NCBI GenBank assembly: GCA_963742345.1
Contig: CAVULO010000015.1
Coordinates: forward strand, 310,001 to 374,000
Direction of reading: 5' to 3'
Source: Pseudolabrys sp963742345
GTDB lineage: Bacteria > Pseudomonadota > Alphaproteobacteria > Rhizobiales > Xanthobacteraceae
DNA: 64,000 nt
Both the position numbers and the translations under genes were made by a program. Below are positions 8,742 through 15,464 of this stretch, one piece after another; position 1 is the stretch's first letter, and each line of letters opens with the position of its first letter. The notes under the pieces were generated by a model, which saw only the letters and a program-made list of their open reading frames with translations, was not told where the DNA came from and did no database searches.

Positions 8742-9159
8742 CGCGCCCTACGTCTTGCTCGCGCTCGCAGCCGTAGGGATAGCCGTCGCGTTCTATGATG
8801 CCTACCAGCTCTATAACGGCCAGGCGCTGTGGTGTCCTCCGCCCGTCAATGGATGCAACGAGGTCGCAAACAGCCCGTATGCGCGCATTTACAAGCTGCC
8901 GGTCGGTTATTTTGGTGTCGTCTACTACCTGTACATGTTCGGCCTGGCGGCGCTGCTTGCGTTCGACCCGCTCTCGCGCGGCCTGCGGTTTGCGGCGCTT
9001 GCCTATTCGGCTTTGGGTGTGTGCTTCTCGATCTATTTCATGTACTTGCAGATTGCCTTCATCCACGCCTTCTGCATTTACTGTCTCGTCTCCGCGCTAA
9101 CGACCCTTCTTCTATTCATCGTGGCGCTCTCGCATTTTAGAGCGACAGCGCGCCGGTGA
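8725..9159 (+). CDS. VKOR-family membrane protein, copy 2
   Basis: 144 residues from ATG 8725 (MKKQFNAPYV). It mirrors copy 1: first helix, loop cysteines (Cys37, Cys44 in WCPPPVNGC), the matching NSPYARI segment, FDPLSRGLRF, and a terminal CIYC active site (Cys117, Cys120). It lacks the longer N-terminus of copy 1. It probably arose by tandem duplication; both keep all four cysteines, so both could be active, perhaps as a heterodimer (inference). Confidence 0.8.
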   Translation: MKKQFNAPYVLLALAAVGIAVAFYDAYQLYNGQALWCPPPVNGCNEVANSPYARIYKLPVGYFGVVYYLYMFGLAALLAFDPLSRGLRFAALAYSALGVCFSIYFMYLQIAFIHAFCIYCLVSALTTLLLFIVALSHFRATARR

Positions 9160-9304
9160 GGTAATCGCGTAAGAGACGGAACCCGGTTCGCTCATCATCC
9201 GACGTCATATTTTGTTCGGGTGTGACTTTTCTGCACGCACTGGAAATCAAAAATAAACGAAATAGTGACTATACTGATTCCGGTATTTAAAGCGGGGGTA
9301 CCCT

Positions 9305-9427
9305 ATGAGAAAGTTGCTGGTTGTCGTCTGCTCCATGGTTCTCGCCTTTGGCCTTGCCGGTTGCATAGGCAAAGGCAAGGCTCCGGTCGGCAAGGGCAAA
9401 GCCCCCGTCGTTCAAACCAGAGGCTGA
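9305..9427 (+). CDS. Tiny lipoprotein with GKGKAPV repeat
   Basis: 40 residues. Signal peptide MRKLLVVVCSMVLAFG ends in lipobox LAGC (Cys20), so the mature chain is a lipid-anchored ~20-residue tail, IGKGKAPVGKGKAPVVQTRG, which holds two GKGKAPV units. A purine-rich site precedes ATG 9305. From memory, similar tiny lipoproteins are frequent in Bradyrhizobium-like genomes. Function unknown; the basic tail could contact anionic envelope polymers (inference). Confidence 0.7.
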   Translation: MRKLLVVVCSMVLAFGLAGCIGKGKAPVGKGKAPVVQTRG

Positions 9428-9562
9428 TGGGCTGATTCGAACCGCTCCGTACCGGCCTTCACCTTACGGGTGTTTCGCTGCGGCCGCGCTTCGACGAAGT
9501 CGAGCATGGCACGGCAGCCGCGCAAATGACTCATTAAATGAGTGTCTGCTGACGCGGGCGCT

Positions 9563-9742
9563 TTATCGATATTTGACAATCTCGATCATGATATTGTCGC
9601 ACACCGGGCACTCATAGGTGCGCTTGTCGTAATCCGGCTCGTCCGGCTCAATTCGAGCGATCCACATTTGTGCGCCACACTTTGGGCACTTGGGAAGCTG
9701 GATGCTGGCTTGCGGCCGCGCGATAAATCTGGATTCACGCAT
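9563..9742 (-). CDS. Small zinc-ribbon-like hypothetical protein
   Basis: 59 residues starting at ATG 9742, chosen because AGGAG lies seven bases upstream. Two cysteine knuckles, CPKCGAQ and YECPVCDN, are about 28 residues apart, the spacing of a zinc ribbon. The linker is acidic (PDEPDYDK). Common as a stand-alone small protein in Bradyrhizobium-like genomes; no function assigned. No membrane segment. Confidence 0.7.
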   Translation of the reverse strand: MRESRFIARPQASIQLPKCPKCGAQMWIARIEPDEPDYDKRTYECPVCDNIMIEIVKYR

Positions 9743-9896
9743 TGTGTCGCTCCTTGCTTGATGCAAGGCGGGAGCACGACTGGTCTCTCAGGCACCGGTA
9801 GCCCTTGGTTCGTTGGTATTCTTTTCTGCCGGCGATGGCGCCAGTATAGACCCGATTGACCAGCGGGCGGTTGATATAACGCATATTGCAATGCGA

Positions 9897-9923
9897 GAGG
9901 CCGCCTCATCGGCGGCCTCTTTT
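9897..9923 (+). terminator. Hairpin with T-run on the plus strand
   Basis: Perfect 9-base stem GAGGCCGCC / GGCGGCCTC, loop TCATC, then TTTT. Both flanking genes are on the minus strand, so the plus-strand transcript it would end is not evident; it may end read-through from the 9305 lipoprotein gene or an unannotated RNA. Confidence 0.6.
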
Positions 9924-9965
9924 AATGTTCGAAAGCGACTGTGGCGCGCTCCGGTCAGGCAGCCT

Positions 9966-10208
9966 TCAGGCAGACTTCCTGCATTTCTTGAGGAAGCTGT
10001 TCTTGGCTGCGCCGTAAAGCGGCTTGCCCGTGCTGCTCACCGCCTTACCTTCGCAGGCGTCTTTCTGGCACTTCTTGACGAAGCTCGTTTTGGCCGCGCC
10101 GTGCAGGGCCTTGCCGTCTTTGCCTATGGCCCTGCTTTCGCAGGATTGCGCCATCGCGGTGCCGGCAGCGAAAGTTGTAATCAAAAGCGCAAGAATAATG
10201 CGTTTCAT
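9966..10208 (-). CDS. Secreted PsiF-repeat-like protein
   Basis: 80 residues from ATG 10208 with GGGAGGAA upstream. A signal peptide (MKRIILALLITTFAAGTAMA) is followed by two copies of one motif: CESRAIGKDGKALHGAAK..FVKKC and CEGKAVSSTGKPLYGAAK..FLKKC. This double motif with paired cysteines and KKC ends resembles PsiF repeats, found in phosphate-starvation-inducible periplasmic proteins of unknown mechanism. The family match is by pattern and is not certain. Confidence 0.75.
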   Translation of the reverse strand: MKRIILALLITTFAAGTAMAQSCESRAIGKDGKALHGAAKTSFVKKCQKDACEGKAVSSTGKPLYGAAKNSFLKKCRKSA

Positions 10209-10344
10209 CGTTTCCTCCCTTTTTACTTGGCCATACCGCATCGCCCCGGCGGTACTCAGGTCCTGCTGAAAAGAGGGCAGCAAACAAATATAGCCTGTGT
10301 GAACCGGCTCACAAAGCATTGGCGCGAGAAGGCCTAATCATGCG

Positions 10345-10363
10345 GTTGGGGAAATTCCCCAAC
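10345..10363. promoter_or_regulatory. Perfect 19-base palindrome before a small gene
   Basis: GTTGGGGAA, one base, TTCCCCAAC. It ends 3 bases before the AGGAGG ribosome site of the gene starting at 10378, so it could be an operator or an RNA hairpin that masks translation. No T-run, so not a terminator. Confidence 0.5.
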
Positions 10364-10377
10364 GTTAGGAGGCTCAC

Positions 10378-10575
10378 ATGCGCGAAACACTCACGATCAT
10401 CCTGGCAGCTGCGCTGATCGGCGTCGCCTTCGAGGCCGCGGTTGGCCCGACCGAGACCATCGCTGACAGGGATCTGACCAGCCCAATTCAAAACGACGTG
10501 TCGATCTACGGTCTGCATGTCGCGTTGCCCGAATATATGACGAACTTCCCGAAGGAGCTGGTGCCACTGCCATGA
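10378..10575 (+). CDS. Small hypothetical exported or membrane-anchored protein
   Basis: 65 residues with an ideal AGGAGG (10367-10372) five bases before ATG. The N-terminus (MRETLTIILAAALIGVAF) is a signal peptide or anchor; the rest is a short polar domain ending in FPKELVPLP. No family recognised. A perfect palindrome overlaps the leader. The gene stands alone between a minus-strand and a plus-strand neighbour. Confidence 0.65.
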   Translation: MRETLTIILAAALIGVAFEAAVGPTETIADRDLTSPIQNDVSIYGLHVALPEYMTNFPKELVPLP

Positions 10576-10841
10576 GGGCGTGGCGCGGGCATAACGAAGC
10601 AGACGAAGACGAAAGTAATATGATGAAAACAGCGGGACACCGACACGCAGGCCAATGCACTTGCAAAGGCAACCGCTGGCCTGCGGTCCCACGTTTTGAA
10701 ACTATTGCGAGATAGCCGGCGCGCCGCATTGCAAGCGCTGACAAGGCCGGCCGGATTTTGCAGCCGGGCTTTGAAAAGAGCGGCCCTTCCCAAAATCCAG
10801 GTTGAGGCGCACGATGCCTGCCCTGAGCCCCGGGGGTGGCA

Positions 10842-11828
10842 ATGCGACGGCGCGATTTCGTCACGGCGATTATTGGCACGGCGGCCGCATGGCCGCTTCG
10901 CGCGCGCGCGCAGCAGCCGGTCAAGAAATTCCGCGTCGGTTACCTCGGCATTTCCTCGCCGTCGCTTGAGCCGCACTACGTTGAAGCGTTTCGCGAAAAG
11001 CTGCGCGAGCTCGGCCACGCCGACGGCGAGCGCATCGCCATCGAGTACCGGTGGGCGGAGGGGCGGGACGACCGGCTTCCGGCGCTCGCGAGCGAGTTGG
11101 TCCGCCTGAAGGTGGATGTCATCGTCACGACCGGAACGCCCGGCGCGCTTGCGGCCATGCAGGCGACCAAAACAATTCCCATCGTCATGGCGTCATCGGC
11201 CGATCCCGTCGGGTCGGGGCTGGTGACGAGCCTGGCGCGGCCGCAGGGCAACGTGACCGGATTTACAATTCTGGGGCCGCAGCTGGAAGGCAAACGGCTG
11301 GAGCTTCTGATGCAGGCGGTGCCGGGGCTCTCGCGCCTCGCCGTGCTGTGGAATCCGAGCAACCCCGGCATCGTCTCTTATTTCGAGACGGTCAAAACCG
11401 CCGGCCAGGCCCTGCGCATTTCGCTCGACCCGGTGATGGAGGTGCGCCGCGCCGATGAGTTCGACAACGCCTTTGCCGTGATCGCCAGTGCGCGCCCCCA
11501 TGCGCTCGCCGTGATCGCCGATCGCTTTTTGCTCGCGCACCGCGACCAGATCGTCGCCTTCGCGGCCGCAAAGCGGCTGCCGGCCATGTATCCTTACCGG
11601 GAATATGTCGACGCCGGCGGGCTCATGTCATATGCGCCGAGCAACATCGAACTGTTTCGCGGCGCCGCGACTTACGTCGACAAGATCCTCAGGGGCGAGA
11701 AGCCCGGCGAGCTGCCGATCCAGGAGCCCACAAAATTCGACCTGGTGATCAACCTCAAGACCGCCAGGGCGATTGGAATTGACGTGCCGCAGACGCTGAT
11801 CGCGCGCGCCAACGAGGTGATCGAGTGA
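10842..11828 (+). CDS. ABC transporter substrate-binding protein (ABC_sub_bind family), Tat-exported
   Basis: 328 residues; ATG 10842 is preferred over an upstream in-frame GTG because a GGGGGTGG site precedes it. The N-terminus MRRRDFVTAI has a twin-arginine signal ending in ARAQQ. The body matches the ABC_sub_bind (TrpX/YtfQ-like) periplasmic fold: two Rossmann lobes with VDVIVTTGTPGALAAMQATK, IPIVMASSADPVGSGLV and YPYREYVDAGGLMSYAPS. These genes occur in many copies in Bradyrhizobium-like genomes, often as orphans without permease or ATPase, as here. Ligand unknown. Confidence 0.85.
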   Translation: MRRRDFVTAIIGTAAAWPLRARAQQPVKKFRVGYLGISSPSLEPHYVEAFREKLRELGHADGERIAIEYRWAEGRDDRLPALASELVRLKVDVIVTTGTPGALAAMQATKTIPIVMASSADPVGSGLVTSLARPQGNVTGFTILGPQLEGKRLELLMQAVPGLSRLAVLWNPSNPGIVSYFETVKTAGQALRISLDPVMEVRRADEFDNAFAVIASARPHALAVIADRFLLAHRDQIVAFAAAKRLPAMYPYREYVDAGGLMSYAPSNIELFRGAATYVDKILRGEKPGELPIQEPTKFDLVINLKTARAIGIDVPQTLIARANEVIE

Positions 11829-11923
11829 ATGGGGCTGTGTCTGTTTCAGCCGGCCGGCCGACACTCTTCTAGCTGACCAAATCAACCGATCTCGTCGCAA
11901 CGCGGACTAACTTGGGAATAGCC

Positions 11924-11953
11924 AAAAAATAAGCCGCCCTTGCGGGGCGGCTT
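11924..11953 (-). terminator. Terminator of the first Flp pilin gene
   Basis: On the minus strand, AAGCCGCCC / GGGCGGCTT stem with five-base loop is followed by ATTTTTT. It lies 30 bases past the pilin stop. Confidence 0.85.
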
Positions 11954-11983
11954 CAGGTACGCAGACGTCGTGCGGAGAGGAGC

Positions 11984-12145
11984 TTATTTAAGTTGGGTCG
12001 AAATGCCGGCGAAGGTTGTATTGAGGGTAGTACCGATCGCATTCACGCTGGCGATAATCACAATCGAAATGCCGGCGGCAATCAGGCCGTATTCGATCGC
12101 GGTGGCACCTGATTCATCCTTCAGGAACGCGAAAACGCTGGACAT
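11984..12145 (-). CDS. Flp-family type IVb pilin, copy 1
   Basis: 53 residues from ATG 12145. The short leader MSSVFAFLKDESG is followed by ATAIEYGLIAAGIS, where prepilin peptidase cuts after Gly, then a hydrophobic assembly helix and a short Thr/Asn tail. Flp pilins build tight-adherence (Tad) pili. No tad/cpa assembly gene is in the window, so the machinery must lie elsewhere or the gene is an orphan. It has its own terminator and is nearly identical to the next pilin. Confidence 0.9.
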   Translation of the reverse strand: MSSVFAFLKDESGATAIEYGLIAAGISIVIIASVNAIGTTLNTTFAGISTQLK

Positions 12146-12325
12146 GTGACACTCCATTTGGCCCGATACAGCAGCACGATACCGTTGTGCCGTTAACAAG
12201 AGTCTCTCGTAGTCATCGCAAAACTGCGTAGGATTTGCTTCAACTTGTCACGAAGCCCGCGGCCTGTGCCTCGCATCGCCAACCGTTCCTGGGTTGCCGG
12301 CTCTCTCGGCCGCGCCGCCGGTCTT

Positions 12326-12354
12326 AAAAAAGAAGCCGCCGTGTCCGGCGGCTC
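12326..12354 (-). terminator. Terminator of the second Flp pilin gene
   Basis: Minus-strand stem GAGCCGCC / GGCGGCTT followed by CTTTTTT, 28 bases past the pilin stop. Confidence 0.85.
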
Positions 12355-12381
12355 CTTGAATTCCAGCCACGCACGAAAAGC

Positions 12382-12543
12382 TTACTTGAGCTGGGTCGAG
12401 ATCTGCGAGAACTTGCCGTTCAAGTTCGTGCCGATCGCATTGACCGTCGCGATAATCACAACCGAAATGCCAGCGGCAATCAGGCCGTATTCAATCGCGG
12501 TCGCACCTGACTCGTCTTTCAGAAACGCAAATACCTTGGACAT
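12382..12543 (-). CDS. Flp-family type IVb pilin, copy 2
   Basis: 53 residues from ATG 12543 (MSKVFAFLKDESG). It shares the cleavage region G|ATAIEYGLIAAGIS and most of the helix with copy 1 and differs mainly in the tail (TNLNGKFSQ versus TTLNTTFAG). The two lie in tandem on the minus strand about 235 bases apart, each with its own terminator, so they can be made in different amounts. Multiple pilin genes are common in Tad systems. Confidence 0.9.
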   Translation of the reverse strand: MSKVFAFLKDESGATAIEYGLIAAGISVVIIATVNAIGTNLNGKFSQISTQLK

Positions 12544-13012
12544 CTGACGCACTCCATGTAGTTGTACTTTTATACAGCGCGACAATAATCTTGAACTATT
12601 AAGAAAAGCTCACGGCGATTTCGGAAATTCTGTGTCGCCAGAACTTCGAATACTCCCAAACCCGTTTACAGCCTGTTATCCATTTGCCGCTCGAAGCGGG
12701 CCATACACGCGCTTTTGATCGCGGGAATACCGCGACACCTCTGAAAGCCAGCGGTTCCGCGCGCAAGGCGCCGTTAACCGCACTGGCCCGCCTGGCGGGA
12801 AAATGTCGGCCGGCCGGCAGAAAAATCAGGCGCGGGACGGCCAGTGCAAAGTCAGACTCTTCAGTCGGCAGGCTTTCCGGCGTGGCCTTTTCAATGCCCC
12901 GCGCAACGCCGCACCAGCGTTTTTCGCAACGCGTTTTATGGGCGGGGTACGTCGTCCGATCGGCTGACGCGCGGGAGTCCGGATTGCGCTATCTGCGTGA
13001 TGAGTGACGAGT
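12544..13012. other. Intergenic region of 469 bases, no convincing gene
   Basis: Frames on both strands are open for about 100 codons here, but their translations are Arg/Ala-rich without motifs and no ribosome site supports them. The first part should hold the promoter of the second Flp pilin gene. Nothing else is recognisable. Confidence 0.5.
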
Positions 13013-13246
13013 ATGAAGTACGTTTCCGCAATGGCAGCGCGCCATCTCGCATGGCACCGCGATATCTGGCGCGCTCCGTCGAGCGATTTTTGGCGGCAAG
13101 CCAGGATCATAACCTTCCTTATTTTAGTGTCGGTCCTGATCCAGATCGTGATGTGGATCGCCGGGTGCTATTTTCTCTATCGCGCCGACAAAAAAATTCT
13201 TTTGGAAGTGTGGCAGTGCCTCGAAGGGGGGCAGTACTCCGAGTAG
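13013..13246 (+). CDS. Possible small single-pass membrane protein
   Basis: 77 residues from ATG 13013 (MKYVSAMAARHLAWHRDIWR). A clear hydrophobic helix, FLILVSVLIQIVMWIAGCYF, lies mid-protein, flanked by basic residues and a short charged tail (RADKKILLEVWQ). No family recognised and the ribosome site is weak. Kept because the membrane helix looks selected; it could also be a chance frame. Confidence 0.45.
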   Translation: MKYVSAMAARHLAWHRDIWRAPSSDFWRQARIITFLILVSVLIQIVMWIAGCYFLYRADKKILLEVWQCLEGGQYSE

Positions 13247-13460
13247 CCGTCCTGCGCGAAATACGTTCGAAAGCCGCCGCCGACCGCGCCGGTTTATGAT
13301 TCACGAGACTGCAATACGTTCCCGCTGAAACGAAATATATCGGGCGCGCAAAGTTAGCGCGTTTCGGCATTGTATTAAGCATTGCAAGCAAGTTCCCAGG
13401 AACGGTTCCCCGTACCGGGCGTTCACCCCATAGACAAATAGACAACTCAGGAGGATTCCC

Positions 13461-13733
13461 ATGAGGAAACTTGCAATCGGGCTTCTGGCGGCGGCGGGCG
13501 TCGCCCTGTCAGTATCGGCGTCAGTGCCTGCGAGCGCGCAGGGCGTATATGTCGGCGCAGGCCCGGTCGGGGTCGGTGTCGGCGTTGGGCCCGGCTATTA
13601 CGATCGCGGCTACGGCTACGATCGCGGCTATCGCAGTTATGCCTATGACAATGGCTACGGCTATCACCGGCATTGCCGGGTCGTCAGGCAGGAGATCAAC
13701 GGGCACATCAGGCGGGTTCGCCACTGCGGCTAG
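13461..13733 (+). CDS. Secreted Gly/Tyr-rich small protein
   Basis: 90 residues, start supported by AGGAGG seven bases upstream. A signal peptide (MRKLAIGLLAAAGVALSVSA..ASAQ) leads to a low-complexity mature part: valine-glycine repeats (GVGVGVGPG), then tyrosine/glycine repeats (YDRGYGYDRGYRSY), then a basic end with two cysteines (HCRVVRQEINGHIRRVRHCG). Small secreted proteins of this layout are common in Bradyrhizobium-like genomes; role unknown, possibly envelope-associated. Confidence 0.8.
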   Translation: MRKLAIGLLAAAGVALSVSASVPASAQGVYVGAGPVGVGVGVGPGYYDRGYGYDRGYRSYAYDNGYGYHRHCRVVRQEINGHIRRVRHCG

Positions 13734-13738
13734 TCCGC

Positions 13739-13784
13739 GTTGAGTACGGGTTGAGTACGCGTTTGTTGAGTACGCGTTGAGTAC
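13739..13784. repeat. Four direct copies of GTTGAGTAC(G)
   Basis: Copies start at 13739, 13750, 13765 and 13776, with spacings of 11, 15 and 11 bases, immediately after the stop of the Gly/Tyr-rich protein. Confidence 0.85.
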
Positions 13785-13809
13785 TATCTTGGCTGCCAAG
13801 ACGGCAAAG

Positions 13810-13836
13810 GCCTCGGACTTCCAATCCGGGGCTTTT
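13810..13836 (+). terminator. Probable terminator after the Gly/Tyr-rich protein gene
   Basis: GCCTCGGA pairs with TCCGGGGC (one wobble) and is followed by TTTTGCTT. It sits between converging genes. Confidence 0.6.
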
Positions 13837-13853
13837 GCTTGTCACCACTCCCG

Positions 13854-14600
13854 CTAGGGCGCGATCGGCGAATTGATCTTGCGCGCGGTGTCGATGATCC
13901 AGTCGCGGTAAAGCAAGAGCGGCGTCACGCCGGTGAGGCCGCCGCAGCCTTCTTCATCACCGGGCGCCGTCGACCAGCTCACCACGCCGATAACCAGCGG
14001 GCCATCGCCGTCGAACGCCGGCCCGCCGGAATCTCCGGTGCAGCCGCCGAGACCGAGGCGCTGATTTCGCGTCGCGATGTCGTAGAGCCGGATTTGCAGC
14101 GTGCCGGGCGTGCCGGTCACCGTCAGCGTCGCCATGCGCGGCAGCCCCAGCCCGCGCGCCGTCCCCGCCAGGGTGACGCCGAACCCGGCAATGGTGAGCG
14201 TCTCGCCAACGGCGACGCGGCGCGGCGCTGCCAGCGTTGCTGGGACAATGATGTCGGGCAACGGCGCCGCCAGCTTGAGCAATGCGATATCGGCGGTGGC
14301 GCGGCTGGCGGCATAGCTCGCGTAGTCAAATTTCGGGTGCCGCACGATTGTGCGCACCGGGACCTGCACGCCGGTCTGATAGGGCTTGATCGTGTAGTCG
14401 ACCGGCCGGGTCACGCAGTGGGCGGCCGTGAGCACAAGGTCGCGCGTCAGCGCCGTGCCGGTGCACAGATCGTTGCGCGCATCCACGACCATCACGATCG
14501 GCCGCGCCGCCCATACGGCGGCCGGCGGCGCATTGCCGGTCACGGCCGAAGCGGGCGCGCCGAACATCAAAACAATCATGACGGAAAGAACGCGGAACAT
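13854..14600 (-). CDS. Trypsin-like serine protease (S1 family), secreted
   Basis: 248 residues from ATG 14600; an upstream in-frame extension has no signal-like start and is not used. Signal peptide (MFRVLSVMIVLMFGAPASA), then the chymotrypsin-fold triad: His61 in LTAAHC, Asp104 in ATADIALLKL, Ser191 in GDSGGP. Extra cysteines (LCTGTAL, GGCTGD, EGCGG) suggest disulfides, fitting a periplasmic or secreted location. No PDZ domain, so it is unlike DegP at 27779. Target unknown. Confidence 0.85.
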   Translation of the reverse strand: MFRVLSVMIVLMFGAPASAVTGNAPPAAVWAARPIVMVVDARNDLCTGTALTRDLVLTAAHCVTRPVDYTIKPYQTGVQVPVRTIVRHPKFDYASYAASRATADIALLKLAAPLPDIIVPATLAAPRRVAVGETLTIAGFGVTLAGTARGLGLPRMATLTVTGTPGTLQIRLYDIATRNQRLGLGGCTGDSGGPAFDGDGPLVIGVVSWSTAPGDEEGCGGLTGVTPLLLYRDWIIDTARKINSPIAP

Positions 14601-14742
14601 GCCCGCCAAGGATAGCACAAGAGTTCGATATTGCTGACATTTCGGCCGTAGCGGCGTTATTGCTGGAAGGCGCCCCTTCATCAAAAAGCTGCTTTTGACT
14701 AAGGCAAGTCGCGCGGCCGATGGCATTTTGTAAGTACGCGCT

Positions 14743-15459
14743 CTAATCAGAAGTAGTAAATGGTGGCCACAGGGCGCGTCGGCGCTTTGCGCTGCCATTT
14801 CTCAGGTTGAAAGATTTTTCATCGCAGTCGACATATTCCTTTGCACCACGATTTATCGAATTAAGCAGCAATATTGTTTGTAGCACCTGCCGCCACAGCC
14901 TTACTTCGTAACGGCCGAGTCGTTCAAAGACATCGCTGTCTAGGCGCGCGCTCCGCATAAATGAACACGCAAGATCGGATTTCAGGGGCGGTTTCGCCAA
15001 ACGCTCAGCACCATCTCGCTTGGTGTCATTTAGATCCGCGTTCAATTGACTGGACTCTGTCGCTTTGGGCGCGAGGGTAGGGGCAAGGGTGTAAAAGAGA
15101 CTGAGCCTCTGGTTATTGGGGTGTGCGCTGTTCATTGAACTCTGCTTGCGCAAGCGCTTGGCCTCGATGCTCATTAGTCCACTCTCAATCGCAACCGTGC
15201 GGCGGAGCCGCCAAAGCAGTGAGGCAAGTCGAGCGATAAGCTCGAGCTCAAAATTGGTTCCCGGTCGGTAATCGGCGTTGATTGCTGCCGCCAGGGCTTC
15301 GTAATCAGCGGCATTCTCCAGGACATCAATAACCGTTTCCGCTGTGAGCCCATGGCGAACAGCGTTTCGTCGCGAGCGGCGCTTACCGTGTTCCGTTCTC
15401 GGCCCTGTACTGTTCTTGGCATTTTGTCGGTTAGCGGCGAACTGTTTCTCGGTCGTCAT
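14743..15459 (-). CDS. GPRT-motif protein of a mobile-element-associated family
   Basis: 238 residues. The N-terminus (MTTEKQFAANRQNAKNSTGP, then RTEHGK and RNAVRHGLTAE) matches a widely dispersed, short, basic bacterial motif seen in many uncharacterised proteins of prophages and repetitive loci. The rest is helical with a WRLRRTVAIESGLM segment. It starts only 5 bases after the Rad52-HNH gene, so it is the last gene of that operon. Function unknown; the basic N-terminus suggests nucleic-acid contact (inference). Confidence 0.75.
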   Translation of the reverse strand: MTTEKQFAANRQNAKNSTGPRTEHGKRRSRRNAVRHGLTAETVIDVLENAADYEALAAAINADYRPGTNFELELIARLASLLWRLRRTVAIESGLMSIEAKRLRKQSSMNSAHPNNQRLSLFYTLAPTLAPKATESSQLNADLNDTKRDGAERLAKPPLKSDLACSFMRSARLDSDVFERLGRYEVRLWRQVLQTILLLNSINRGAKEYVDCDEKSFNLRNGSAKRRRALWPPFTTSD

Positions 15460-15464
15460 GCGTT

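Noticed and set aside
13805..13840. Possible tRNA or attachment-site fragment
   Set aside because: Only a short stem and T-run are present; it fits a terminator and has no T-loop or acceptor stem.
13839..14615. 258-codon plus-strand open frame
   Set aside because: Antisense to the trypsin-like protease with an intact triad; translation is Arg-rich shadow sequence.
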